Below are positions 24,034 through 39,862 of a DNA stretch of 64,000 nucleotides, in pieces. The position numbers and the translations under genes are program-made. The notes beneath the pieces were generated by a model. It did no database searches, had not been told where the DNA came from, and saw only the letters and a list, made by a program, of their open reading frames with translations. The DNA is from Magicicada septendecula. Lineage: Eukaryota; Arthropoda; Insecta; Hemiptera; Cicadidae. Position 1 is the stretch's first letter, and the number at the start of each line of letters is the position of its first letter. The DNA lies in the NCBI GenBank assembly GCA_034769895.1, contig CM068373.1:195151634-195215633 (forward strand). The letters are read 5' to 3'.

Positions 24034-25217
24034 TCAGGTGATGCCGATGGCCCGATGTCCATAGTATACCACAGCCGCCAGACCCCATAAAGCCCTGGTC
24101 CTGAGGACATCCTCCAGCTTCCCATTGTCACCAATAAGTGCTCTCAATCTATCTCTCCTGCCATTAATGGAAGTGCATTCCAGGAGAATATGAGCCAGTG
24201 ATTCCTCCTTTTGCTCACCGCAGTTTTCACAGTTCAGGGAGGTGCTCAGTTTAAATCGGAACAAGTATTGTTGTGTAACTATGTGTCCTGTTCTGGCCTT
24301 TGCTGCAAAGGTGGCGATTTCTCTTGGGACACCTTCATAGAGCTTGTGGTCTGTTGGTGTTGGCTGTAGCTCAAAGAGCCGTCTCCCCATGTTTGGTTGT
24401 CTCCATCTCTCCTTCCATTCCTCCTGGATCATCCCCGTCACATCACTCTTTAGTTTTGATAGGGACATCTGTGGCATTTAATTTGGCTGCATTTTCGCAG
24501 ATGCTTCACGATTTCATCAGCCCGCTTGTTACCCACAATTCCGCAGTGGGCTGGAACCCACTGGAAGGCTATATTTTTCCCCTTCATACTGAGGTGAGTG
24601 AGCAATGTCCTTATTTCAGTTTTGCGGAATGCATAGTCATTTGGATGGGGTCTCTTCAGGCTTTCTATGGCACCCTTTGAGTCGGTCAGTATACAGATGT
24701 TCTGAGCCTCTATCTGCAAGCATTGCATCAACGCAGCGTTTATTGCTAGTAATTCAGCATCCAGGCTTGAAACGGAACTGCATGGAATGAAGTAGCTCTC
24801 GCCTGTTTGTATATAATAACCGGCACCAGATTTCGATTCTTTAAGGTCTACTGATCCATTTGTATAGATTTTGGTATACTCCTGATACTGGTCATTTAGC
24901 AGTGCAAGAAACTCTTGTCTCAGCACTTCTCCTGGGTCCTGTTTTGTGAGTTTCGATGGGAGGTCTACTTTCATTTTGTTGTCAGTGATCATCCATGGTG
25001 GTTCCGATTAGCAGACAGGTATCGGTTCTGGAGAGATCTCTGACAAGCTGAGTCTCATTTCTCCAACCGTGTCTGCGCCCCACTTTCGTCCTGCTACAGC
25101 TTTCAGGGTGTTTAGGCGGTTTGCACATTGATCCACCACCCGTTTTGAGTATATTATAGTAGTATTGTTTTGTGTAAGCTCCATAATCCACTTCTTAACT
25201 TCACCCATTTTTAGCAT
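24034..25217 (-). pseudogene. LINE fragment: RT thumb, RNase H and CCHC tail
   Basis: On the minus strand, 25217-25010 reads ...NRLNTLKAVAGRKWGADT, the thumb region of a LINE RT. Then 24992-24450 is an RNase H domain: IYTNGSVDLKESKSGAGYYI, SSLDAELLAINAAL, ICILTDSKGAIESL and WVPAHCGIVGNKRAD. In another frame, 24477-24034 carries the C-terminal part, with the zinc-knuckle-like CENCGEQKEESLAHILLEC and a stop after RAIGIT. The RNase H fits the I/R1/LOA/outcast group of LINEs. It is broken by frameshifts near 25010 and 24470. The first catalytic Asp of RNase H (normally YTDGS) is Asn. The 3' end is near 24010 (GAAGAAGAA tail on the minus strand). Confidence 0.88.
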
Positions 25218-25374
25218 TACTGTAAAAAGTAAGAAACATACTCTTTACTATTAGTAGTGATCATAAATTTGTATTCTATGTCTTTTAAGGCATTTAATCT
25301 ATTATTGTCATTGCCAGAATTAAGTTTCTTTACAACAGGATTCACAATTTCTGGTATTGTATAATACAGTAGTG

Positions 25375-25951
25375 CAGTGGTGCCGATCCCCCCCAACCCC
25401 TATGACGCTTCCCCCAATTTTATAAAAAAATTCTTCCCTTTTCCGTACAAGACCTTTTCTCTCTTTTACAGTAAAATTTCTTACCTAATCGAGCAAAGGC
25501 CGGGGCTTTCTAACTCAAAACTATTACAAAATATTACCTTTTACCAAAATGGTATATTGATTGTAGGTACTAAAAACTATTGATTGCAAAACTAAAAAAA
25601 TAAGGATTTCTAATAATAAAATACAAATTAATATTTTCGGTAAAACGTGATTTGTTTTACAATACCAGTACTCTATGACTTTATTGAAAAGCGACGTAGT
25701 TTTGCAACTTAAACGTCTCACTTAAATCTGTTTTTATCGATAAAATGCTATAAAAATTTCAGTCTGTTTTTGGACCTTTTCATAGTGTACTAAAATGTAG
25801 CAGAAAGCAAGATAAATAAAAAATATAAACACAAAGTTCTGTTGCACAAATCGGGGAAGATTTTTCATGCAATAGTAAAAAAAAATCCCCCCCAAAAATT
25901 TTCTAAATGTCGCCAATGGCGACACGACCCCCCCCCCTGTAGGCACCCCTG
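25375..25951. mobile_element. hAT-type MITE
   Basis: 577 bp with terminal inverted repeats CAGTGGTGCC and GGCACCCCTG (one mismatch) and a perfect 8-bp target duplication CAGTAGTG (25367-25374 and 25952-25959). CAG(G/T)GGTGCC ends and an 8-bp duplication are characteristic of the hAT superfamily. There is no transposase frame. C-runs follow the left TIR and precede the right one. A palindrome GTCGCCAATGGCGAC lies just inside the right end. Confidence 0.9.
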
Positions 25952-25959
25952 CAGTAGTG

Positions 25960-26367
25960 TTTTGGTGTGGTATAGCTTCAAATTATTTCATTTACAATAA
26001 TCAGAATAATTTTTCTTTGCATAAATATACTCTTAACTATAGATAAATAGAATATAAACCAGATTGAAGGGTTTAGATCATGTTTGATCTTTTATTCAGA
26101 TCGTTGCCAGTAAGTAGTTCATTGCTTGAACATTGACATATTAGTGGAGTGTCACTTGACTTTTAGCTGCAAAACATTTGATAACCATTACAGTGTCAGC
26201 AACACTAAAATCACAGTGTATGAAGCTAGTATTAAAAAACAATGGAACAATTTGTGTGTTGTAGTATTGTGTTCTAAAAATTTTGTGTTCATTTTAGATG
26301 ACACTGGAAAAAAAAACGTTTCAGATAAATGACACCAAAAATGGGATTTAATGTCGGTCTGCGTATT
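25960..26367. other. Unassigned AT-rich sequence
   Basis: No gene or element recognised between the MITE and the SINE. Confidence 0.5.
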
Positions 26368-26374
26368 GTTACTT

Positions 26375-26659
26375 CATTATAATAATAATGGCTCCCATGT
26401 GTACCACCAAAGCAGCTTAGGAGTCGGGCAGGGTAGGCTGTCATATGCGAGCCGTAAAGGAAGGCAGTGTGGCCAGCACTACACTTCAGGCGCCCACTAT
26501 TATCCCCAGAATGTTATCCCAGGTACTCATTTTCAACAGGGTGAGTCAACCTGGGGGCTGAAAAATACACCTTGATTTTATGGTGCGGGCCTGGGAATCG
26601 AACCCAGGACCTCTAGATTAGTAGCCAGGTGCCATACCCACTGGTCTACTGAGCCACCC
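26375..26659 (-). mobile_element. tRNA-derived SINE
   Basis: On the minus strand the head (from 26659) reads GGGTGGCTCAGTAGACCAGT, a box-A region. About 50 nt later comes GGTCCTGGGTTCGATTCCCA, a perfect box B/T-arm whose stem pairs CCTGG with CCAGG. A ~200-bp unrelated body follows and ends in an ATTATTATTAT tail. A short direct repeat GTTACTT flanks it (26368-26374 and 26660-26666). The head is tRNA-like but the body excludes a functional tRNA gene. RNA polymerase III would transcribe it from the internal boxes. Confidence 0.88.
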
Positions 26660-26666
26660 GTTACTT

Positions 26667-27490
26667 ATATTAGGATAATTCTGCCCCCTCCCCACAATTA
26701 TATTACACCATGTGCTCGGTTGCCTTCTTAAAATAATACATAGGCAAATCAGTATACTTTGAAGGAAATGTATAGGTATTAGGCATAAAATGAGGTTACT
26801 AGGAGCTGTGAAACTATATAAAAGAATGGAAGGAGGCAGTTATTAAAATACATCAATGCTGCCAGATTTCAAGTATACATGAACTGTATGACTACAGAAA
26901 GCTATGACTTGTGTTTATCAGCTTTCTGGCATCACAATATCAGACTCTAGATACCATATTGTATGTTCATGTTCCATAGTGTGACTGGGTAAAGTATCCT
27001 GATTTCATTTTAAAATTATAATATCCTACCTCTCCTCTTTTTACCTGTACTTCATAAACCTGAAATTTTGCACAACATGAAAGAAATGACAGTCAGCATG
27101 AAAAAAGCGAATAAGTTAACAGTCAGTGAATAATATTCAGCTCTTCTGGTTTGGCCCTATCATTATTAATATTCTGTAGTCTCACTTATGTTTTACGTAT
27201 TACCCATCTGACAAAATGTTCTTAAGGTTGCTATGTTGTACAGATTAATGATATCTACTCCTATCACTCTGTTGTGTAGGCCTACATATTCTTTGACCTG
27301 AAAAAAAGCCATTGCAATATGGGAGAAAGTCTGTTCTCTTCCATATGATTACTTCATATGGCCCTTCTACCATCTTTCATATTTTTATTTTTCTTGTTAA
27401 TAATTCTATTTGTCTATTTAACTCTCCAGCTTCTTCTCAAAAAACCCATTTCCATTAATTTAATTTTATATTTACATCTTACTTTCTAAC
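26667..27490. other. Unassigned AT-rich sequence
   Basis: No gene recognised. Confidence 0.5.
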
Positions 27491-27499
27491 ACCCAGATT

Positions 27500-27930
27500 T
27501 CTACATTTCTTCTTCTTCTTTAGCACTACACCCCAACATGAGCCCTGTCTTCCGACATCAATCTTCTCCAATCCATTGCCACCTCAGCGTAACCCCTCAC
27601 ATCCACTCTTCTGAGATCTTCCACCACTCATCCAACCATCTTATCCTAAGCTCTTTCTGCTTTTATACACCTGTGCACTCAGGATTTTCTTTGGCATATG
27701 CTGATCATTCATCTGCTCTAGGTGACCTAGCCACTGTATTCATTGAGCCTTTATGAATGTACTCATGATTCAATGCTTCAATAGTTCATCTATCTCCTGC
27801 TTACTTCTTATTCTACATTCACTATTTTCCTTAACCAGGCCATAAACACATCGTACAATCTTCCTTTGAAACTTTCTTAGTGTTTCTTATTCCTCTTATT
27901 CCTTTTTTTTTCTAAAGTCCATGTCTTTCA
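27500..27930 (-). pseudogene. LINE 3' end: terminal RT residues and GAAGAA tail
   Basis: On the minus strand, pieces in shifted frames read QWLGHLEQM, then NDQHMPKKILSAQVYKSRK, then VDVRGYAEVAMDWRRLMSED followed by RAHVGV and a stop. This is the standard C-terminal layout of several animal LINE clades (W.GH..RM, P.....GRR..GRP..RW.D, ARDR..WR). A GAAGAAGAAG tail follows the stop at about 27515. Frameshifts separate the pieces and the upstream RT is missing. Confidence 0.72.
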
Positions 27931-28363
27931 TAAGCAAGACGTCTAGTCTATATTATACAACATAATTGTCAGTTCCATTTAGTTAAATTTTTCATCTTAG
28001 TAATACAAGGAACAAAAGTCTTTACAACTGGCCTTTGTGTGTATGACCACTGTTGTTCCTCTAACATGATAATGTCATCATGCTAATGATAGAAGATACT
28101 AAACATCTGTAGTGGTCCTTACCAAACAGACATTCTTTTATTACTTTCACTTACTTTTATTATACCCTAATGTTCATTATGATAATAACAATATGTATAC
28201 AACAAAATGTATCCTACTCAAAAGTGATTTCTTGTATCCTACATTACTATCATCAAATAGTTATCACATATTCTTTAACATATTCAAAACTACTAAGAAT
28301 TAAAGATGGTAAACAATTATAGACAAAAAAAACATACTTATTGTGGTTTCAGAGGTATAACGG

Positions 28364-28555
28364 TCTGTGCAAACAAGGAAGATACAAAATTTAACAAAGA
28401 AACATAACATAAATAATCAGAAAGAACGCATACTTCTAAGTCATCCATAATCTTTGTTGGTCTGTGCAAACAAGGAAGATACAAAATTTAACAAAGAAAC
28501 ATAACATAAATAATCAGAAAGAATGCATACTTCTAAGTTATCCATAATCTTTGTG
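28364..28555 (+). repeat. 97-bp tandem duplication, two copies
   Basis: TCTGTGCAAACAAGGAAGAT begins at 28364 and 28461. The copies differ at only a few positions over ~95 bp. No coding potential. Confidence 0.92.
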
Positions 28556-30780
28556 TTTAACTGACAAAGCATTCAGAAAGAGATGGACATTTTAATGCAT
28601 TGCTTTCAGTACTTGCACATAAGCAGTGACATGTATGAGGGCTGTGTTAATTAGATAATGGCTGCTACATATTCCTTAGATACACAATCAATTTCTTAGA
28701 AACAACCGACAATTTCTGTGTGCTGTTACCATCATTATTTCAAATGGTGAGGTTGTTACGACCTCACATTAATTACTACTGAAGTTGTTAATGTCATTTG
28801 TTTATCAAGTTACAAGTCACCAGCCAAAGAAGCTCACTGGGACCTGGGGCAGTAAGGTCAAGCTATGTTTCTTTCTGTCATTACCAATTACACATACAAA
28901 CACATTCTTTATAATAGGATACTGCCTATTTAATCCAAATTATAGGAATTCTTCCCTACAATTCGCCCACCATCTGGCCTCAAATCAATCATCATTGAAT
29001 TATCTCTATCTCTAGTAATGTGCACCTACCCATGTTAAATTATTTAAAAACAGAAACTTTATTTGAAAACTAGTTAGAGCATTTTATTTTCAATTTAAAA
29101 CATGATTATAGAAGATAACCACACTGAAACTTGGTGGCTGGGAGTCTTTACTCATTAGGACAGAGTGTACAGATCTGATCCAAATTTAATAAATTAATGG
29201 TCATATGTAGTCAATGTTCAGAATGAAGTTTATGAAAGACGACACAGATTATAGCAAGTGTTGTTTTGAAGTGAATATATGATTTACACAACTAACGCAT
29301 CATAAATCATACCTCTCCCCCTCCAGTGGCACAATTTGCTATAATCTTGTATCCATATTTTAAAGCATGCAAGTTCACACACAAACTCATTTTCTTTAAT
29401 TCCTTAATAAACAAAATGCTCAAGATGAAACAACTCAATTTTTTCAGTGATTTTTATGACCACTTTCTCACGTGTTTCAAAAACAAAAATTGCTCTTTTT
29501 ATATAAATCTCCATATATTTTATACTGCTCTCATTATTACTAAACAGCAAGTCATTTTATCACAGCCATTGTAATATGAGTATATGACAAGGCCATGCAA
29601 TGAAAATGAAACCTACTAATCTGTCACTCAAAAGATAACAGAATACGTCCAGATTAACAATTATAATACTATTTACTCCCTCTCTCTCCTTTTTTCTCTT
29701 TCTCCCTCAAGTACACTGCACTCACAATACTGAATTTAAATTAACCATAATCCGATAACATCAAAATATATTTATTACGGTAAACTGTTTATTTTAATAT
29801 TACTATTGTAATTAAACAAAAAGCTGAAAGTGGTCATGAGATGGTGTTACAGGAGGGTGGGGCAACATGCATGGCACACTGGTGTGTGTTTATTCCCACC
29901 ACCAGCCCAAAGTAGTCACAACAGGATAGTGAAATGGATAAGAGTGTCGATGACTATCCGGTTTATTTGACTAAATCACTTGAGACTATGCCAATTTTAA
30001 CTCTCAGTAGACAGTTAATAAACCTATAGTATTAATTTAGTTGTCCAGTTGTTGACAAATAATTATGAAACCTATACCGTTTGTGTAAATGGAGGAGAGA
30101 GGGCAAATGGTTTATTCATTTAGTAATGTAACTCTGTTGACCAGTAAGTTTGATAATTTTGTTTCGATTTCTTCAGGTTTTGTAACATAACATTATCTCC
30201 TTCATTTTTCTCTTGGTGACCCCGTACAACATTTTTAATATTGTAACGGATATAACAAATTATGAAATTGTTACTATTTTAACAAATACAATATAAATAA
30301 AATAAAGTAAATAAAATAAAATAAAATAAACATCAGTTTTTATTTATTTTTTTATTTCTTTGTCCAATTTTTAGACGCTTTTTCAAACTACCGGTTCGGA
30401 TTAAGTGGGTTTTCAGACTAGCGGGGTTCCACTGTATTTGATTAAGACAAGGAGTGCAGAAAATAGTTTAATTCATTTCTATTAATTTTTTTTGTAATTT
30501 TATAGTGTTGGTGATTAATTCACGTAGCGCACATTATTTTAAACCATCAGTGCTACTATTTTTGTCACACAGTTATATTTGTCACTCTGCACTTTTTGTT
30601 CATGGCTCTTCGCCACCTTTTGGTGAATTAGAAGTAGTCGGTGTTTCTGAAGAATTTACTTTGCAAATAAAAAGAAAAATATTTTGTTACTTGATATTTT
30701 CTTATACCATCATCCTGTATGTCATGGTGTTGTAATGGAACAGTATTTCTTAGTGTCTTCATGACCATTTTTTATTTTGA
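28556..30780. other. Unassigned AT-rich sequence
   Basis: No gene recognised. Contains AAATA/AAATAA-rich runs near 30300 and scattered short frames without family resemblance. Confidence 0.55.
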
Positions 30781-31283
30781 TGTGAAACATCTATTGGCGC
30801 GCCTTGGCAGTAAAACCGACTCGTATGCCGTGACGGCAAACGGCATGACGCTCTCTTATGCCGTCATGCCCCCTCTACGCCACCGCTCTCGACTCCCTTG
30901 TGTGTGCGTGCGCGTATACTATACACTTTGTGGCTTCTCTGTGTGAGTTGTGTACTGCGTGTGCCTTTCTATTCGACTATAGTATACTTGACGCGTTCAC
31001 CGCTTGTATACACACTTTGTATTTCTTTGGCCTTAATATTATTGTTTTTGAAAGGACATTGTTAAGTGCTTAAAAGTTTTCGAATCAGTGACAATATTAT
31101 TGAATCGAAATATGAGTGACAGTGACGATCAACTGACCAAAAAGAAACAAATAATTAATGATGATCAAAGTGCAGGGTGCAGTAAAATGTCTAATACGTG
31201 TGCACAACGTTTGCTTTACGAAACACAATCTACCGATTCAAACCAAAGGTTAGTAAATCATCTGTTAATATATTATTTTATTT

Positions 31284-32618
31284 CTAGCAAAATACCCGTG
31301 CTTCGCTACGGAGTTTCACGTTGTACGTAATTGTACAATTATTGCTCGCTTAATAGTATAGGATTAGATAGATTGTACAAATTCTCAACTCTTAGTTTGT
31401 TTATTTACATTCATAGCAACAGCTATTTATTATTTATTTCAAGAAAATCGTTAGAGCCGTTTCCGAGAAAAAAAGGACATACATTTATTAATTAATTGAA
31501 CTTCGAAATTTTCTCGACTATAAGAACCTGCAAACAACAAAGTTTTTTTCAATTTAAAACAATGATTAAAAACTCAGGACTAAATGTATTAGGGGTATCC
31601 AGTAATCTATTCTATTGGGTTGCCATAGTAACCAGATCTAATAGTTTTTTAAGAACCAAAGGACCCCCGAAGGATCGTATCGAAAAAACACCTATCCTAT
31701 GTTGGTTCTCCCGTTGCGTAAAATATTTGTGCAAGTTTGGTTGAAATTGGTCCAGTGGTTTAGGAGGAGACGTGGAAGACCCCAAAGGACCCCATTGAAG
31801 AAAACACCTATCCTATGTTGGTTCTCCCGTTGTGTAAAATATTTGTGCCAAGTTTGGTTGAAATCGGTCCAGTGGTTTAGGAGGAGATGTGGAAGACCCC
31901 AAAGAACCCCAAAGGACCCCATAAAAAAAAACACCTATCCTATGTTGGTTCTCCCGTCGCATAAAATATTTGTGCCAAGTTTGGTTGAAATCGGTCCAGT
32001 GGTTTAGGAGGAGATGTGGAAGACCCCAAAGAACCCCCAAAGGAACCCATCGAAAAAACGCGTATCCTATGTTGGTTCTCCCGTTGCATAAAATATTTGT
32101 GCCAAGTTTGGTTGAAATCGGTCCAGTGGTTTAGGAGGAGATGTGGAAGACCCCAAAGGACCCCATCGAAAAAAGCACCTCACCTATGTTGGTTCTCCCG
32201 TCGCGTAAAATATTTGTGCCAAGTTTGGTTGAAATCGGTCCAGTGGTTTAGGAGGAGATGCGGTACATACATACATAGATACATACATACAATAGGGGGG
32301 GGGGTTTGCCCCTTAGGAGTGAAAGTTTTTAAAACCGTTTCTTAGTGTGCACCTAAGACCTATGATGAAGCTATGTTCAAAGTTTCATTGATATCCATTC
32401 AGTAGTTTTTGCTCTACGTTGATTCTATGTCAGTTAGTCAGGCAAACTTCCCCCCCTTTCCCCCCTTTAAAGGTCGAATTTCCAAAAATCCCTTCTTAGC
32501 GGATACCTACATCATATAAGGAACCTACATGCCAAATTTCAAGTTTCTAGGTGTTATAGTTTCGGAGATTTCGTGATGAATCAGTGAGTCAGTGGTATTT
32601 CTCTTTTATATATATAGA
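31284..32618 (-). mobile_element. Non-autonomous Helitron inside intron 1
   Basis: On the minus strand it starts TCTATATATATAAAAGAGAA (from plus 32618), preceded by host A. It ends with a GC-rich hairpin CCGTAGCGAAGCACGG and GGTATTTTGCTAG (CTAG at plus 31284-31287). The base after CTAG is A rather than the usual T, so the last bases may be altered. It has no Rep or helicase and carries a tandem repeat in its middle. It lies wholly between exon 1 and exon 2 of the Helentron-derived gene and so does not disturb that reading frame. Confidence 0.8.
31660..32272. repeat. Minisatellite within the Helitron, five units
   Basis: Units of about 116-127 bp contain CCTATGTTGGTTCTCCCGT, AAATATTTGTGCCAAGTTTG, GTTGAAATCGGTCCAGTGGT and GACCCCAAAGGACCCCAT. 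Five copies are visible with small indels. The long overlapping frames on both strands come from this repetition and are not genes. Internal tandem repeats are common in non-autonomous Helitrons. Confidence 0.9.
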
Positions 32619-35101
32619 TTACTATTATATTTTATTTGTTCATTTGAGGTTAGAAATGTGTTTACTGATGTCAACAAGCGGTTTATTTTCTGCGCATGCG
32701 TACACAAAACGCGAGATATATACATCCACGTGTTTTAACTCCTTTCTCTGTGTGTGTGGCTTCTATTTTTATAAAAATTTAAAACTAATAAAATTTTACT
32801 TTATTTTTTCAGTACACAAACAACGCAAGAGATAGGTGATATTATAATTGAAACTAACAATGACCAAAATACATCTAATTCAAGGCATATCGTACCAGTG
32901 AGGTATTGATATTTTTTTTATCTTACATTTTATTATTACAAATATTTATTTAGTAATGTTTTCATTATTTTTAAAATATTATATTTGTAATTTAGAGTGG
33001 ACAATAAGGCTGCTGAACGTAGTCGTTTGTATCGAGAGTGACACCGAGAAGAGATCAATCAGCGAAGAAGAGACATCAGGCAACGTCAACAAAATTCACA
33101 CCAAATCCATACTGTATCTAATGTACAGAACACAGACGAAATTGAACAAATTACTCAAGCAACATCGAATAATCAACTAAGTTCAAATTCACATACACAG
33201 AGACAACAACGATACTATGAAAGGCACAAAGAAGAAATAAACAAGCGCAAAAGAGACAGTAGGTTAAAGCAAAATATTTCACAGTCGATTCCTGCTACCG
33301 CTGCTGAACGTAATCGTAATTATCGAGAGCGAAACAGACAAGAAATTAACGAGCGGAGAAGAGAAAGCAGGCTACGTCAACAAAATGTACAGCGAATACA
33401 TACAGAATGTAATATAAACAACATAGACGCTATTGAACAAATTACGAAAGCAACACCAAATGACCAACAAAGTTTGAATTTTACGAAGGAAGAAGTTACA
33501 CAGCGCTGCCCAAATGGGGTTCGATTATTTCAAGAAAACGCATCGGTCAATGAATACAACGTATCTATGTTGCAACAAGCTCAAGATAAACATGTTTCCA
33601 TTGCAATAGATATTATTAGTGGCTGTGCTAACCATGAACAGGAAGGATTTGTGAGGCAAAAATTACACAAGATGTCAGTGATTGACACAGGTGGATTGCC
33701 ATACGGAATTATTTTTGTAATTGGAAAACCTTACATTATTACAACAAACATAGACGTTACAGATGGATTAGCTAATGGTGCTGTTGGAACTTTGGTTCAT
33801 ATAGAACAGAATGAACAAAATGAAATTACTCGTGTATGGCTGGTTTTTCCTGATACAAGAACTGGTACAGTTGCCAGAAAAAAAGCTGCTGGATTCATTG
33901 CAGAACACAATATCGATAAACGAGCCGTTCCTATTATACGTCGAACTACAAGTATTCATCTTAACAACAACAAAACAATTGTGGGAAAAAGAAATCACTT
34001 TCCTACGATATCCGGATGTGCCATGACTATTCATAAGTCTCAAGGAGCTACATATGACGAGATAGTCTATGAGTATAGTAAAACTCATTCTATTCAGTTA
34101 TTATATGTCGCTTTATTGCGAGTTACTAGTATTGAAGGTTTGTTCATATGTAACCGTAATGATGATTTAAGATTTTACCAGGGAAGAAGAATTCATCCAT
34201 CAATTTTGTCTTTGCAAGAAGAATTTAAAAGACTATCCTTGAATAGACTTAATACTTTGCAAGAAATGATTACTAATTTCATTACATCGAGAGAGGGATT
34301 GACAATATTAACTTTAAACTGTCAAAGTCTCAAAAAACATGCTTCAGATATGCAAGATTCTGTTTTTCTCAAAAAAGTGACTTTTTATTATTATCAGAAA
34401 CATGCCTTTCTAATGAAAAAGACGTTCAACTACCTGATTTCGATTGCATAGTAAAATTTAAACGGGAAGATGTTAGAGCTGCGGGAGTTGCGATATATCA
34501 AAACAAAAACATAGCTCGAATTACTACGACGAATATAGAACTTACAATACGAAATACACGTGAACTTAATGTTACCCAAGCAGCTATTGGTGATATATGT
34601 GCTTCTCAAGTTAAAATGGATGATGGGAGAGAATTCCTTATGGTTGTTGTGTATATTTCACCAAATCAAAAAAATCACAGAAATCATAAAATTTTTACAC
34701 CGTCGTTTACTCATATATAGTCGCGAAGGTTCAAGGATTTTAGGAGATAATTTAGACGAGCTTCTGATGGTTTTAGCAGGAGATTTTAATGTTAATTTTG
34801 CAACAAACGATTCAATCCCTTTGACAACATTCCTTGAGCAAACATTTGATTTGAAAATCAATAATAAGCCAACTGAACCAACAACTAGATGTAGAACGAC
34901 AATCGATGCTGTATTTTCAAGATACCTTGATAACATCACGTCTACTACTTTTGTTACATACTTCAGTTATCATCGGCCAATCATTTCTTTAATACCGTCT
35001 AAAACACCTTCAACAGCTACTATTACAGAAATCACAGAAGATACGTCAAATAATATTCCGTAACTGCATTGTAAAACAGTCTATATTAAAAATATTTACT
35101 T

Positions 35102-35249
35102 CTCTTGTATTTATATTCTGTAATTATTATTATAATTAGAATAATAAGAAAAATATATTGATTTTATTAACGAAACTCTTGTATTTATATTCTGTAATTA
35201 TTATTATAATTAGAATAATAAGAAAAATATATTGATTTTATTAACGAAA
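35102..35249 (+). repeat. 74-bp tandem duplication
   Basis: CTCTTGTATTTATATTCTGT begins at 35102 and 35176, and the copies are nearly identical. It lies just downstream of the endonuclease remnant, in its presumed 3' region. Confidence 0.92.
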
Positions 35250-35688
35250 CTCTGTTTTTTTTTTATATTTATTTTACTCCATATTTCTTTATTGGTTTTC
35301 ATTAATTATAAATTCTACCATCAACTTTGATGTTTCACATCTGCCGGGCGTCCCGTGGTGGCCAATTTTTTTTTTATTTTACTCATTAAACATAATACAA
35401 TTTAATGTTATATTAATTGGTTGGAAATCAGTATTCTTTGGTTAATAGTTAAGACAGTGATTAAGGTGTAGCGATTTGTGTCTTGGTTCACTGCACTGTG
35501 TGGACTGAGTTTAATACTTGTTGCAGGTAGAAAAAAGTAATTTGATTTTACCTGGCCACTATCTCCTTAATGTGATGATGATGAGCCAGCAAGAATACCC
35601 CTCTGAGTAACATCCTATATTTAGCCATTTAGAGTCGCCGTTAATTAGGTGTCATAAGTGAATGAGCAGGTGGTACTTAGGAGGAGAG

Positions 35689-39860
<4,172 letters not shown>

Positions 39861-39862
39861 TA

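Larger units (their letters stand above)
31112..35063 (+). pseudogene. Spliced Helentron helicase-endonuclease gene (broken)
   Basis: Three exons in consistent phase: 31112-31248 (MSDSDDQLTKKKQ...), 32813-32902, and 32996 onward, with GT...AG introns (donors GTTAGT and GTATTG). Exon 3 encodes Arg/Glu-rich repeats such as AAERNRNYRERNRQEINERR. From about 33480 comes the second RecA domain of a PIF1-type helicase, including GCAMTIHKSQGATYDEIV and LLYVALLRVTSIEGLFI. An exonuclease-endonuclease-phosphatase domain follows: LTLNCQSLKKH, LLLSETCLSNEKD, VVVYISPN, LAGDFNVNF, TTIDAVFSR and SYHRPI. Breaks: TGA at 33039 (CGA to TGA likely), and frameshifts in an A6 run (34371-34376) and an A7 run (34668-34674). 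Walker A, Walker B and the whole HUH nuclease are absent. Confidence 0.85.
30780..35360 (+). mobile_element. Helentron-derived element, internally deleted
   Basis: This region holds a spliced gene whose product carries the two protein parts that together mark Helentrons: a PIF1-like helicase and an AP-like endonuclease. The Rep nuclease and the first helicase half are missing, so this is a deletion derivative. The left part is GC-rich, with inverted pieces GGCATGACG/CGTCATGCC (about 30842-30870) before the first exon. On the right, a GC-rich hairpin CGGGCGTCCCG (35345-35355) is a candidate terminal structure. Exact ends are not resolved. Confidence 0.7.

Noticed and set aside
26585..26659. 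Functional tRNA gene
   Set aside because: Box A and box B are present, but the acceptor stem pairs poorly, a SINE body and tail follow, and direct repeats flank the unit.
31692..32345. Overlapping ~75-110-codon frames on both strands with repeated peptides
   Set aside because: They come from the five-unit minisatellite inside the non-autonomous Helitron. The repeat length happens to keep frames open and the sequence is non-coding in that element class.
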